Below are positions 1 through 9,950 of a DNA stretch of 57,237 bases, one piece after another (the stretch's first letter is position 1; each line of letters opens with the position of its first letter). The position numbers were made by a program, and so were the translations under genes. This DNA comes from an uncultured Lachnospiraceae bacterium (GTDB taxonomy: Bacteria > Bacillota > Clostridia > Lachnospirales > Lachnospiraceae): positions 1 through 57,237 of the forward strand of contig CANQQG010000007.1 in the NCBI GenBank assembly GCA_947625875.1. Reading direction: 5' to 3'. The notes below the pieces were generated by a model. It was given only the letters and a program-made list of their open reading frames with translations, ran no database searches and was not told the DNA's origin.

Positions 1-12
1 ATATGTGGGAAA

Positions 13-1494
13 GTGATCGATGAGGGAAGTGCATACGATACGGCGGTAGCGGGCGCGGGCGCATCCGGCCTGATGGCCGCGATTACGGCGGCGCGGGCGG
101 GAATGCGGACGGTTCTTATCGAGCATACGCCGGATCCGGCAAAAAAGCTGTTGGCGACGGGGAATGGCAGATGTAATTATACGAACGCCGTACAGGATTT
201 AAACAATTATTACTGTGAGGATAAACGGTTTGTTCCCGCCGTATTGGAACAATTCCCGGCGGAAGCGGCGCTTGCTTTTTTTTCGGAACTTGGCGTCCGG
301 CCAGTACAGAAAAACGGAAGCTGTATTTATCCGGAAAGCGGACAGGCTTCATCCGTCAGGGACGTGCTTTTGGAAGAGGCGCGGCGTCTGCGGATCCCGT
401 TCCTGTTATCCGCCGATATAAAAAACATTTCGTTTTGGGAACAGGAAGCGCGCTTTGAATTTGAAATAGAAAAAGAAGTAAACGCCGCGCAAAAAGGACA
501 AAAACCGCTGTCCATTTGCAGCCGCACGCTGATTCTGGCAACGGGCGGGAAAGCCTCCCCGCGGACGGGAAGTGACGGGAGCGGTTATCGGTTTGCGCAG
601 AAACTGGGGCATGCCCTGATCCCGCCATTGCCTGCGCTGACCGCGTTAACCGCTGAAAAAAAACAGTGGGAGCTTCCGGCGGGCGTGCGTATGGAATGCA
701 GGGCCGCGCTGGATATCGAGGGAAAACAGGCGGCCTGCGAACGCGGCGAGCTGCAGATTACGGCATATGGTTTATCGGGCATTGTCATTTTTCAGTTCAG
801 CCGTTTTGCCGCACGCGCGCTGGCCGGGAAAAAAACGGTCCGCGTGAGGCTGGATTTTAAGCCGGATATGGCGCGTGAGGAATTGTCCGGTTATCTGATG
901 GAACGTATGCACAGCGTTTATCAGGCGTCAAAAACGCTGGAACGCGGATTTACCGGTTTTTTGCCGGAGAAACTGATTCCCGCCATAATAAAACGCGCGG
1001 CATTAAAAAAGGATATGCCATGCCGCATGCTTCAGAAAGAGCAGGCAGAGCGGCTTGCCGCCGCATTAAAAGCGTATGCCGTAACGATAAACGGAACAAA
1101 GGATTTTGATTTTGCACAGGTGACGACCGGCGGCGTCCCCGTCCATGAAATTGATCCGCAGACACTTGGCTCCCGTCTTGTACGGGGATTATTTTTTGCG
1201 GGGGAAATGATCGACGTCGACGCGAAATGCGGGGGATACAACCTGCAGTGGGCGTGGGCAAGCGGGTTTGCCGCAGGCTTTCATGCGGCGGAGCTGGCGT
1301 CGCAGGATGCGCCGGACAAAATGCCGGCAAAGAAAAAGAGGGACTATGATCAGGATTTCACAGATCCGGCTGCCGTTAAAACACACCAGCCGGGATATCG
1401 AAAAAAAAGTAAGGGAGCTGCTTGGGCTGAAACCGGAAGAGACGTTTACCATGCAGATCCGAAAACAGTCCATAGACGCAAGAAGAAAAAATGA
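13..1494 (+). CDS. HI0933/BaiN-family FAD-dependent oxidoreductase with aberrant C-terminal tail
   Basis: Flavoprotein of the HI0933-like family (NAD(P)/FAD-dependent oxidoreductases of mostly unknown substrate). Residues 10-30 hold a dinucleotide-binding GAGASG motif, followed by the family signature LLATGNGRCNYTN (about residues 46-58). The conserved C-terminal FAD segment GGYNLQWAWASG lies near residue 405. Homologues usually end soon after that segment, but this frame continues about 75 residues into a lysine/arginine-rich tail that overlaps the next gene by 149 nt in another frame. The tail is therefore probably not conserved protein and suggests loss of the original stop. The GTG start at 13 is close to the window edge, so an upstream start is possible. 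Confidence 0.85.
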   Translation: MIDEGSAYDTAVAGAGASGLMAAITAARAGMRTVLIEHTPDPAKKLLATGNGRCNYTNAVQDLNNYYCEDKRFVPAVLEQFPAEAALAFFSELGVRPVQKNGSCIYPESGQASSVRDVLLEEARRLRIPFLLSADIKNISFWEQEARFEFEIEKEVNAAQKGQKPLSICSRTLILATGGKASPRTGSDGSGYRFAQKLGHALIPPLPALTALTAEKKQWELPAGVRMECRAALDIEGKQAACERGELQITAYGLSGIVIFQFSRFAARALAGKKTVRVRLDFKPDMAREELSGYLMERMHSVYQASKTLERGFTGFLPEKLIPAIIKRAALKKDMPCRMLQKEQAERLAAALKAYAVTINGTKDFDFAQVTTGGVPVHEIDPQTLGSRLVRGLFFAGEMIDVDAKCGGYNLQWAWASGFAAGFHAAELASQDAPDKMPAKKKRDYDQDFTDPAAVKTHQPGYRKKSKGAAWAETGRDVYHADPKTVHRRKKKK

Positions 1495-2959
1495 AGTCGC
1501 TTATGTCTATACGGTCGATGTGGCGGTCGCACAGGCAGCGGAAAAACAGGAAGAAAAAATCCTGAAAAGGGTGAACAATAAAAATATTATGTTAACCAAA
1601 GAGCCGAAATACCGCTGCAGGGCGTCCGGAGAACTCCCGTTAAAGAGCCGCCCGGTCATTGTCGGGAGCGGCCCGGCAGGGCTGTTCTGCGCTTATCAGT
1701 TGGCGTTATGCGGTTATGCGCCGCTTGTTTTGGAGCGCGGGAAATGCGTGGAGGAGCGGCAGGCGGATGTGGCGCATTTTTGGGAAACCGGCATTCTTGA
1801 TCCGTCGTCCAACGTGCAGTTTGGCGAAGGCGGCGCAGGGACATTTTCGGACGGGAAATTAAATACGCTTGTAAAAGATACGTTCGGACGCAGCCGGTAT
1901 GTGCTGGAGACGTTTGTGGACTGCGGGGCGGGCGCGGATATTTTATATGTCAATAAGCCGCATATCGGGACAGATGCGCTGCATACGGCAATTCAGTCCC
2001 TGCGCGGGGAGATCCTCCGCCTGGGCGGAACCTTTTCCTTTGAGACATGCCTGACGGATATCTCTGTGGAAGATAAAAAAGTGTCCGCCATTACGATAAA
2101 AACAAAAGACGGCGAACAAAAGCTCCGGACAGACCTGCTTGTGCTGGCGATCGGGCACAGCGCGCGCGATACGTTTGAAATGCTGTATCAGCGGCAGCTG
2201 CAGATGGAGGCGAAGCCGTTTGCCGTCGGGTTCCGCATAGAGCATCCGCAGCAGATGATGAACGAACATCAGTATAAAGGCGCAGATATGCGATATCTGC
2301 CGCCTGCCGATTATAAAGTGACGGCAAATTTTGAAAACGGGCGCGGCGTATATTCCTTCTGCATGTGTCCGGGCGGCTATGTCGTGAACGCGTCCTCGGA
2401 AGAAGGGCGGCTTGCCGTAAACGGCATGAGTTACCGGAAACGGGACGGGCAGAACGCAAACAGCGCGATCATCGTATCGGTCACGCCGCAGGATTTTGCG
2501 GATGCGACGCCGCTTGGGGGCATTGCGTTCCAGAGGCGGCTGGAAGAAAAAGCGTACCGCATCGGAAACGGAAAGATCCCGCAGCAATTATACGGCGACT
2601 ACGCGGCGGGAAGGCTTTCCTCCGGATACGGGGATTTTCCGTCGCAGACGAAAGGCGCGGCGGTCTTTGCCGATCTGGGAACGCTGCTCCCGGACGGCAT
2701 GAAACAGCCGTTTATCCGCGGCATGGAGCGATTTTCCCGCCTTATACCGGGCTTTGACCGTTATGACGCGATTTTATCCGGCATAGAGAGCCGGACGTCG
2801 TCTCCGGTGCGGATTGTAAGGGACGCGCAGTTTATGAGCAATATTGCGGGCATTTACCCATGCGGGGAAGGCGCGGGCTATGCGGGCGGCATTATGTCCG
2901 CGGCGATGGACGGGCTGAAAGTGGCCGAGGCGATTGCCGCGCGCTATGCGCCGCTGTGA
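1346..2959 (+). CDS. NAD(P)/FAD-dependent oxidoreductase (COG2509-like)
   Basis: A 537-residue cytosolic flavoprotein. The first 100 residues form the small N-terminal domain typical of this family. A nucleotide-binding GSGPAG motif follows near residue 107, then NVQFGEGGAGTFSDGKLNT, a signature of this dehydrogenase group. The C-terminal CGEGAGYAGGIMSA segment closes the FAD site. I chose the ATG at 1346 because AGAGG lies just upstream and the protein begins like its homologues (MIRISQIRLPL); the longer frame from 1268 adds only arginine-rich sequence. It lies just upstream of mutS. The substrate is unknown. Confidence 0.87.
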   Translation: MIRISQIRLPLKHTSRDIEKKVRELLGLKPEETFTMQIRKQSIDARRKNEVAYVYTVDVAVAQAAEKQEEKILKRVNNKNIMLTKEPKYRCRASGELPLKSRPVIVGSGPAGLFCAYQLALCGYAPLVLERGKCVEERQADVAHFWETGILDPSSNVQFGEGGAGTFSDGKLNTLVKDTFGRSRYVLETFVDCGAGADILYVNKPHIGTDALHTAIQSLRGEILRLGGTFSFETCLTDISVEDKKVSAITIKTKDGEQKLRTDLLVLAIGHSARDTFEMLYQRQLQMEAKPFAVGFRIEHPQQMMNEHQYKGADMRYLPPADYKVTANFENGRGVYSFCMCPGGYVVNASSEEGRLAVNGMSYRKRDGQNANSAIIVSVTPQDFADATPLGGIAFQRRLEEKAYRIGNGKIPQQLYGDYAAGRLSSGYGDFPSQTKGAAVFADLGTLLPDGMKQPFIRGMERFSRLIPGFDRYDAILSGIESRTSSPVRIVRDAQFMSNIAGIYPCGEGAGYAGGIMSAAMDGLKVAEAIAARYAPL

Positions 2960-3012
2960 CGGCTGACGGTAATTGAACTATACGAAAAACTGGAAAAAGA
3001 GGTTTGACTGAC

Positions 3013-5676
3013 ATGGCAGATAAAATGGCGGAAGCGACGCCGATGATGCAGCATTATCTGAAAACAAAAGAAGACTATAAGGATTGTATCCTGTTTTACC
3101 GACTTGGTGATTTTTATGAGATGTTTTATGATGATGCGGTGACCGCCTCAAAGGAGCTGGAGCTTACGCTGACCGGAAAAAGCTGCGGGCTGGAAGAGCG
3201 CGCGCCGATGTGCGGTGTCCCGTTTCATGCGGTGGACAGCTATTTAAATAAGCTGGTTTCAAAAGGGTATAAGGTCGCGATCTGTGAACAGGTCGAGGAT
3301 CCGAAGCAGGCGCGCGGCATGGTAAAGCGCGAGGTGATCCGTATCGTGACGCCGGGCACAAACACCGATATGCAGGCCCTGGATGAATCGAAAAACAATT
3401 ATATCATGGCGGTCGTATACCTGAGCGAGCGCTACGGGCTGTCAATTGCAGATGTGACGACGGGGGATTATTATGTGACAGAAGTGGACAGTGAGCAGAA
3501 GCTTTTGGACGAGATCCACAGATATATGCCCTCTGAGATTATCTGCAACGAATCTTTTTATGTGAGCGGCATTGACATCGAGGAGCTGCGCGCAAGGCTT
3601 GGCGTGAGCATATCGACGCTGGATGCGTGGTATTTTACGGACGAGACGGCGTCTGAGACGCTGCTTCGCCATTTTAAAACAAACCGGCTGGAAGGGCTGG
3701 GGCTGCAGGATTATCCGTCCGGGACGATCGCGGCGGGCGCGCTGTTGAAATACTTATATGAAACGCAGAAAAATTCGCTCGGGCATATGTCTTCCATCCA
3801 TCCGTATACGACCGGCATGTTTATGGTCATTGACAGCGCGACAAGGCGCAATCTGGAACTGGTGGAAACGATGCGCGAGAAGCAGAAACGCGGTTCGTTG
3901 TTGTGGGTGCTGGATAAAACGAAAACGGCAATGGGCGCAAGGCTTTTGCGCTCTTATGTGGAGCAGCCCCTGATCGACCGCAGGCAGATCGAAAACCGTT
4001 ATGACGCGATCGACGAGATCAACCGGAACATGATCGACCGGGAGGAACTGCGGGAATATTTATCCCCGATTTATGATATGGAGCGCCTGATCACGCGCAT
4101 TACGTATCAGACGGCAAATCCGAGAGACCTGATTTCTTTTCGGAATTCCATCGAAATGACGCCGCCGATCAAACAGATTTTAGCGGGCTTCCACAGTGCG
4201 CTCTTAACGCAGATTCAGGCGGAGATGGACCCGTTATCCGATATTTATGATCTGATAAAATCCTCAATTGCGGAAGAGCCGCCCATTTCTGTCCGCGACG
4301 GCGGCATTTTAAAAAGCGGCTTTCACGAGGAGATTGATAAATTGCGGGAGGCCCGCACCAACGGGAAAACGTGGCTGGCGGAGTTAGAGGAAAAGGAGCG
4401 GGAAAAGACCGGAATCAAAAATTTAAAGATCAAATACAACAAGGTGTTCGGCTACTATCTGGAAGTGACAAATTCCTATAAAAACATGGTGCCGGACACT
4501 TATGTGCGCAAGCAGACGCTGACGAATGCGGAGCGTTTTATCACGCCGGAATTAAAGGAGCTGGAGGATATGATTCTGGGCGCAGAGGATAAACTGACCG
4601 CCCTGGAATACGAATGCTTTTGCGAAATCCGCAAAAAAATCTCGGAAGAGGTCACGCGCATTCAGAAAACGGCAAAGGCGATCGCGTCGCTGGACGTGCT
4701 GGTCTCCCTTGCGGTCGTTGCGGAACAGAACCGCTACTGCCGTCCGAAATTAAATGAAAACGGCGTGATTGACATTAAGGAAGGCCGCCATCCGGTCGTG
4801 GAAAAAATGATACCGAATGATATGTTTATTACAAACGATACCTATCTTGACCACGCGAATCACCGGATTTCTATTATCACAGGCCCGAATATGGCGGGCA
4901 AATCGACGTATATGCGCCAGACGGCGCTGATCGTCATGATGGCGCAGATGGGAAGTTTCGTCCCGGCGGCTTCCGCGGATATCGGGCTTGCCGACCGCGT
5001 GTTCACGAGAGTGGGCGCATCGGACGATCTGGCAAGCGGGCAGAGCACCTTTATGGTGGAAATGAACGAAGTGGCAAATATCTTACGCAATGCGACGGAT
5101 AAAAGCCTCCTGATCCTGGACGAGATCGGGCGCGGCACGAGCACATTTGACGGGCTCAGCATCGCATGGGCGGTCGTCGAGCATATTTCAAACCCGAAAC
5201 TGCTGGGTGCCAAGACATTGTTTGCAACGCATTATCACGAGCTGACGGAATTAGAGGGCAAGCTTGATAACGTGAATAATTACTGCATTGCTGTAAAGGA
5301 AAAGGGCGACGACATTGTATTTCTGCGGAAGATCGTAAAAGGCGGCGCGGATAAGAGCTACGGAATCCAGGTCGCAAAGCTTGCGGGCGTGCCGGATTCC
5401 ATTATTGAACGCGCGAAAGAGATCGTTGAGGAGCTGAGCAATAATGACATCACCGAGATCACGAGAAATATCAGGGTTGCGGGAAAGCCCGCAAAGCCGA
5501 AGAAAAAGGCCGCAAAGCCGGACGAGGTGGATCTGGAGCAGATCTCGCTGTTTGATACGGTAAAGGACGATGCGATCATTGAAGAGCTGCGCAGTCTGGA
5601 GCTTAGCTCCATGACGCCGATCGAGGCAATGGTCAAGCTCAACGAACTCCAGAGCAAGGTAAAAAACCGCTGGTAG
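3013..5676 (+). CDS. mutS: DNA mismatch repair protein MutS
   Basis: Recognises mispaired or looped bases and recruits MutL. At 887 residues it has normal MutS length. The mismatch-probing F-x-E motif is visible at F34/E36 (GDFYEMF). Connector and lever domains follow, and the ATPase carries Walker A GPNMAGKST at 624-632, Walker B LLILDEIGRGTSTFDG and ATHYHEL. A lysine-rich linker (KPAKPKKKAAK) precedes a C-terminal segment likely used for clamp or dimer contacts. The start is the ATG at 3013, spaced correctly from AGAGG; a TTG at 3004 sits too close to it. It lies directly upstream of mutL, the usual pairing. Confidence 0.98.
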   Translation: MADKMAEATPMMQHYLKTKEDYKDCILFYRLGDFYEMFYDDAVTASKELELTLTGKSCGLEERAPMCGVPFHAVDSYLNKLVSKGYKVAICEQVEDPKQARGMVKREVIRIVTPGTNTDMQALDESKNNYIMAVVYLSERYGLSIADVTTGDYYVTEVDSEQKLLDEIHRYMPSEIICNESFYVSGIDIEELRARLGVSISTLDAWYFTDETASETLLRHFKTNRLEGLGLQDYPSGTIAAGALLKYLYETQKNSLGHMSSIHPYTTGMFMVIDSATRRNLELVETMREKQKRGSLLWVLDKTKTAMGARLLRSYVEQPLIDRRQIENRYDAIDEINRNMIDREELREYLSPIYDMERLITRITYQTANPRDLISFRNSIEMTPPIKQILAGFHSALLTQIQAEMDPLSDIYDLIKSSIAEEPPISVRDGGILKSGFHEEIDKLREARTNGKTWLAELEEKEREKTGIKNLKIKYNKVFGYYLEVTNSYKNMVPDTYVRKQTLTNAERFITPELKELEDMILGAEDKLTALEYECFCEIRKKISEEVTRIQKTAKAIASLDVLVSLAVVAEQNRYCRPKLNENGVIDIKEGRHPVVEKMIPNDMFITNDTYLDHANHRISIITGPNMAGKSTYMRQTALIVMMAQMGSFVPAASADIGLADRVFTRVGASDDLASGQSTFMVEMNEVANILRNATDKSLLILDEIGRGTSTFDGLSIAWAVVEHISNPKLLGAKTLFATHYHELTELEGKLDNVNNYCIAVKEKGDDIVFLRKIVKGGADKSYGIQVAKLAGVPDSIIERAKEIVEELSNNDITEITRNIRVAGKPAKPKKKAAKPDEVDLEQISLFDTVKDDAIIEELRSLELSSMTPIEAMVKLNELQSKVKNRW

Positions 5677-5734
5677 CGGCCGGAGCATCTGATTTTTATA
5701 CGATTTTTCATACATACTACAGTGGGGGAGTTCC

Positions 5735-7624
5735 ATGCCGAACATACAGGTATTAGACGAACAGACAATTGATAAGATCGCGGCGGGGGAGGTCATCGAG
5801 CGTCCCTCGTCGGTCGTAAAAGAGCTGGTGGAAAACGCGATCGACGCAAAAGCGACCGCAATTACCGTTGAGATCAAAGACGGCGGCATTTCTTTTATCC
5901 GCATTACGGATAACGGGCAGGGAATCCCGCATGAAGAAGTGCCGACGGCATTTTTGCGTCATGCGACAAGCAAGATCAAAAGCGTGGAGGATCTGCTCAC
6001 GATCTCTTCGCTCGGATTCCGCGGAGAGGCGTTATCGAGCATCGCGGCGGTATCCCGGGTGGAACTGATCACCAAAACCGCGGAGGAGCTGACGGGGACC
6101 AAATATCGGATCGAGGGCTCGAAGGAGCTTGACATAGAAGAAATCGGCGCGCCGGAAGGGACGACGTTCCTCGTGCGCAATCTGTTTTATAATACGCCTG
6201 CCAGACAGAAGTTTTTAAAATCGCCGCAGACGGAAGCTTCTTATATCAGCACATTGATTGAGCGGCTTGCGCTGTCGCATCCGGATATTTCCTTTCAGTT
6301 TATTGTCAACAATCAGCCGAAAGTGCATACGAACGGCAACGGGCAGATGCGGGATATCATCTATCATATGTTCGGGCGCGAGCTTGCGGCGGGCGTGCTG
6401 CCGATACAGTTTTCCAATGAGCTGTTTTCCGTCGAAGGGTTTATCGGCAAGCCGTTTACGGCGCGCGGGAACCGCAATTATGAAATGTATTTTATGAATG
6501 GGCGGTATATCAAAAGCGCGCTTTTGGCAAAATGTATAGAAGATGCGTATAAACCGTTTCTGATGAAGCATCAGTACCCGTTTACGGTATTGCAGATCGC
6601 CATGGACAGCGAATTGCTGGATATTAACGTGCATCCGGCGAAAATGGAAATCCGTTTCAGCCGCAGCGAGGAAATCTACCGGACGCTGACAGAGGCAATC
6701 CGTGGGGCGTTAGCGCATAAGGACATGGTTCCGGAAGCGGCGCTGACAGAGGAACCGAAAGGGAAAACGCCGGAAAAAATGGCGAAAAAGCCCGAGCCGT
6801 TTGAGAAAAAACGGCTTGCCGCGATCGCGGCTTCGGTGCAAAAGGACAGCCCTTATGAGCCGAAATATAAAGACCATGGGACATTTTCAGATGCAGGGAG
6901 CCTGCGGGCGGAGCCGCCGGTTCAAAAAAAAGAATATGATAAAAAAGAAACAGAAAAAAAAGAAATTTACGAGCAGCTTACGATTGCGGAAAGCGGCGCG
7001 TATCAGGCGGGCGCCGCGCATACGGATTTTATCAAAGAGGCGAAAAAAAGAAACTATACGGTGATCGGGCAGTTATTTGAAACGTACTGGCTTGTGCAGG
7101 CGGAGCAGGAGCTTTTCATCATCGACCAGCACGCGGCGCATGAAAAGGTGCTCTATGAAGCCATGATGCGGCAGCTGCGGGAGAAAGAATTGACGTCCCA
7201 GCAGATCAGCCCGCCGCTCATTGTCACGATGAGTATGCAGGAAGAGGAGCTGTTCCATAAATATGAGGAGCAGTTTACGCGCGCGGGATTTGAGGTAAAT
7301 GCGTTTGGCGGCAGGGAATATGCGATCTGCGCGGTCCCGGCAAATTTATATAATGTCAATACAAAAGAGCTGTTTCTGGAAATGCTGGACGGGCTGCTTG
7401 CGGACACAGGCAGGAATACGCCGGATTTAATATTGGAAAAAATCGCATCCATGTCCTGCAAGGCGGCGGTAAAAGGAAACCAGCATTTGTCGCGCGCCGA
7501 GGCGGAAAAACTGCTGGCGGACCTGCTGGAGCTGGACAATCCGTATCATTGCCCGCATGGGCGGCCGACGATCATTTCCATGTCAAAGACGGAGATTGAA
7601 AAGAAATTTAAGCGCATTGTTTAG
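5735..7624 (+). CDS. mutL: DNA mismatch repair protein MutL (endonuclease type)
   Basis: Mismatch repair matchmaker of 629 residues. The N-terminal GHKL ATPase shows ELVENAIDAKA, DNGQGIP and GFRGEALSSI. A variable lysine/glutamate-rich linker occupies about residues 330-430. The C-terminal dimerisation domain contains DQHAAHEKVLYE at residue 464, matching the DQHA(X)2E(X)4E metal-binding motif of MutL proteins with nicking activity, and CPHGRPT near the end. This is expected in bacteria without MutH. It follows mutS by 58 nt and is followed 19 nt later by miaA. Confidence 0.98.
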   Translation: MPNIQVLDEQTIDKIAAGEVIERPSSVVKELVENAIDAKATAITVEIKDGGISFIRITDNGQGIPHEEVPTAFLRHATSKIKSVEDLLTISSLGFRGEALSSIAAVSRVELITKTAEELTGTKYRIEGSKELDIEEIGAPEGTTFLVRNLFYNTPARQKFLKSPQTEASYISTLIERLALSHPDISFQFIVNNQPKVHTNGNGQMRDIIYHMFGRELAAGVLPIQFSNELFSVEGFIGKPFTARGNRNYEMYFMNGRYIKSALLAKCIEDAYKPFLMKHQYPFTVLQIAMDSELLDINVHPAKMEIRFSRSEEIYRTLTEAIRGALAHKDMVPEAALTEEPKGKTPEKMAKKPEPFEKKRLAAIAASVQKDSPYEPKYKDHGTFSDAGSLRAEPPVQKKEYDKKETEKKEIYEQLTIAESGAYQAGAAHTDFIKEAKKRNYTVIGQLFETYWLVQAEQELFIIDQHAAHEKVLYEAMMRQLREKELTSQQISPPLIVTMSMQEEELFHKYEEQFTRAGFEVNAFGGREYAICAVPANLYNVNTKELFLEMLDGLLADTGRNTPDLILEKIASMSCKAAVKGNQHLSRAEAEKLLADLLELDNPYHCPHGRPTIISMSKTEIEKKFKRIV

Positions 7625-7643
7625 CGCGGGGAGGCAGGAGAAT

Positions 7644-8600
7644 ATGCAGCAGCGTCCGCTGGTCGTGCTGACCGGCCCTACAGCGGTTGGGAAAACGGAG
7701 CTTTCGATCCGCCTTGCGGAGCAGATCAACGGAGCCGTCATATCCGCCGATTCGATGCAGGTTTATCAATCTATGGATATCGGCTCCGCGAAAATCACAA
7801 AAAAACAGATGCGGGGCATACCGCATTATTTAATCGATGAATTAAAGCCCTGGGAAGAATTTAATGCCGCGCTGTTCCGGGAATATGCCAAAAAATATAT
7901 CGAAAAAATCTATGCGGACGGCAGGATCCCGATTATAACAGGCGGAACGGGCTTTTATATCCAGGCGCTGTTATATGACATTGATTTTACGAAACAGGAT
8001 GCCGGCGGGGATTTGCGCATACGCCTGGAGGCAATCGCTGAAAAAAAAGGCGCGGCTTACCTGCACCGGATGCTTGCAAAAGCGGATCCGGCTTCCGCAG
8101 ACGCGATTCATGAAAATAATGTCAGGCGCACCATTCGCGCGCTGGAATTTTATTTCCTGACAGGGACAAAGATCTCGGCGCATAATGAGACGGAGCGCCA
8201 AAAGCAGTCCCCTTATTGTTTTGCCTATTTTGTGCTGAATGATAAGCGGGAACGCATATATGAACAGATCGAAAAACGGGTGGACGACATGCTTGCAAAA
8301 GGGCTTGTGGACGAAGTCCGGCGTTTAAAAGAAATGGGCTGCACGAAAGAAATGACGTCCATGCAGGGGCTGGGTTACAAGGAGCTTTTTCCGTATCTGG
8401 AGGGCATGTGTGCGCTGGAAGACGCCGTTTATGTCATAAAACGCGACACGAGGCATTTTGCGAAACGGCAGCTTACCTGGTTTCGCCGCGAAAAAGATGT
8501 GATCTGGGTGAATAAAGACTTCTTTTCTTACGATAACGACAAAATTCTGGCATATATGTGTGATATACTGACACAGAAAGGAATAACAGACAGCAAATGA
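7644..8600 (+). CDS. miaA: tRNA dimethylallyltransferase
   Basis: Transfers a dimethylallyl group to N6 of A37 in tRNAs reading UNN codons. The 318-residue protein begins with a P-loop (LTGPTAVGKTELS), then SADSMQVY and GGTGFYIQALLYDIDF, which bind tRNA and DMAPP in this family. The ATG at 7644 follows GGCAGGAG; the frame is open further upstream but that part overlaps mutL. The stop overlaps the start of the next gene as ATGA, indicating translational coupling. Confidence 0.97.
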   Translation: MQQRPLVVLTGPTAVGKTELSIRLAEQINGAVISADSMQVYQSMDIGSAKITKKQMRGIPHYLIDELKPWEEFNAALFREYAKKYIEKIYADGRIPIITGGTGFYIQALLYDIDFTKQDAGGDLRIRLEAIAEKKGAAYLHRMLAKADPASADAIHENNVRRTIRALEFYFLTGTKISAHNETERQKQSPYCFAYFVLNDKRERIYEQIEKRVDDMLAKGLVDEVRRLKEMGCTKEMTSMQGLGYKELFPYLEGMCALEDAVYVIKRDTRHFAKRQLTWFRREKDVIWVNKDFFSYDNDKILAYMCDILTQKGITDSK

Positions 8601-9895
8601 GCGAGCATTTAACAGAAATTTATGAAAAAATGGGCATTGCGCCGCAGGTCTACAAATTCGGGGAGAAAATTGCCGACAGCTTAAAGGAACGTTTTGCGCA
8701 GATTGACGAAATTGCGGAGATAAACCAGATGAAAGTGATCCGCGCCATGCAGAAAAACAAAGTAAACGCGGACTGTTTCCAGAGCGGGAGCGGTTACGGT
8801 TACAACGACTTTGGCAGGGAGACGCTGGAAAAGGTCTATGCGGACTGCTTCCATACGGAAGATGCGCTGGTGCGCCCGCAGATTACCTGCGGAACGCACG
8901 CATTGGCGCTTGCTTTACTGTCGAACCTGCGCCCGGGCGACGAACTGCTCTCACCGGTCGGGAAGCCGTACGATACCCTGGAAGAAGTCATCGGCATCCG
9001 TCCGTCCGCCGGCTCCCTTGCGGAATACGGCGTCACGTACCGGCAGGTGGAGCTGCTTTCAGACGGCGGATTTGATTATGAGGGAATTAAAAAAGCGATT
9101 AACGAGAAAACTAAGATGGTAACGATCCAGCGCTCCAAAGGGTATCTGACGCGCCCGACGCTGTCGGCGGAGCGCATCGGGGAGCTGATCGCGTTTATCA
9201 AAAATATCCGTCCGGATCTGATCTGTATGGTGGATAACTGCTATGGGGAATTTGTGGAATTAAAAGAACCTTCCGATTTTGGCGCGGATCTGACCGTAGG
9301 ATCGTTGATCAAAAACCCGGGCGGCGGGCTTGCGCCGGTGGGCGGCTATATCGCGGGAAAACGCGCGTTTGTGGAACAGGCGGCGTACCGTCTGACGTCC
9401 CCGGGGCTGGGCAAAGAAGTCGGGGCTTCGCTCGGCGTGCTGCAGTCGTTTTACCAGGGGCTGTTTCAGGCGCCGGTCGTCGTGGCGGGCGCGTTAAAAG
9501 GCGCTGTTTTTGCGGCGAATCTTTATGAGCGGCTGGGATTTCCGGTTGTTCCGGACGGGAGCGAGCCGCGTTATGATATTATCCAGGCGGTTACGCTTGG
9601 CACGCCCGAACGGCTGTGCGCATTTTGCGAGGGCGTCCAGGCCGCTGCGCCGGTTGACAGCTATGTGACGCCGGAGCCATGGGACATGCCGGGCTATGAC
9701 AGCCAGGTAATTATGGCGGCGGGCGCGTTCGTGCAGGGCTCTTCGATTGAATTAAGCGCCGACGGGCCGCTGCGCGCGCCATACAATGTCTATTTTCAGG
9801 GCGGGCTGACCTGGTACCATGCAAAACTGGGAATTTTGACGTCTTTACAAAAACTTTATGAGGGAAATCTTGTTAATACGGATTTAATATGCTAA
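8597..9895 (+). CDS. Methionine gamma-lyase family protein (aluminium-resistance / YnbB type)
   Basis: A 432-residue PLP-dependent protein of the YnbB or aluminium-resistance family, a branch of the Cys/Met-metabolism fold-type I enzymes. QSGSGYGYNDFGRETLE lies near the N-terminus, and the cofactor-binding region reads DNCYGEF, then VGSLIKNPGGG, whose lysine is the likely Schiff-base residue. The ATGA overlap with miaA is the same arrangement known from other Firmicutes. The reaction is not firmly established: family annotation suggests a C-S lyase, and I would not go beyond that. Confidence 0.85.
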   Translation: MSEHLTEIYEKMGIAPQVYKFGEKIADSLKERFAQIDEIAEINQMKVIRAMQKNKVNADCFQSGSGYGYNDFGRETLEKVYADCFHTEDALVRPQITCGTHALALALLSNLRPGDELLSPVGKPYDTLEEVIGIRPSAGSLAEYGVTYRQVELLSDGGFDYEGIKKAINEKTKMVTIQRSKGYLTRPTLSAERIGELIAFIKNIRPDLICMVDNCYGEFVELKEPSDFGADLTVGSLIKNPGGGLAPVGGYIAGKRAFVEQAAYRLTSPGLGKEVGASLGVLQSFYQGLFQAPVVVAGALKGAVFAANLYERLGFPVVPDGSEPRYDIIQAVTLGTPERLCAFCEGVQAAAPVDSYVTPEPWDMPGYDSQVIMAAGAFVQGSSIELSADGPLRAPYNVYFQGGLTWYHAKLGILTSLQKLYEGNLVNTDLIC

Positions 9896-9898
9896 GAT
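9870..9898 (+). promoter_or_regulatory. Candidate weak promoter ahead of radC
   Basis: TTGTTA at 9870-9875 and TAAGAT at 9893-9898 are separated by 17 bp, about 50 bp upstream of radC. The elements overlap the 3' end of the preceding gene. It could start the radC-mreB cluster independently of mutSL-miaA, but the match is modest and stays tentative. Confidence 0.35.
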
Positions 9899-9950
9899 AA
9901 TTGGGAACGGTTGGATCAGACTGTCGTAAAGAGAGAGTAGAAAGGATTTT

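Noticed and set aside
1943..2587. 214-codon open frame on the - strand
   Set aside because: Antisense to the COG2509-like oxidoreductase, which has clear family motifs; no start signal.
3004..3012. TTG start for mutS
   Set aside because: Only 1 nt from the ribosome site AGAGG; the ATG at 3013 is correctly spaced.
5251..5904. 217-codon open frame spanning the mutS/mutL junction on the - strand
   Set aside because: Covers the antisense of conserved MutS and MutL ends; no ribosome site or similarity.
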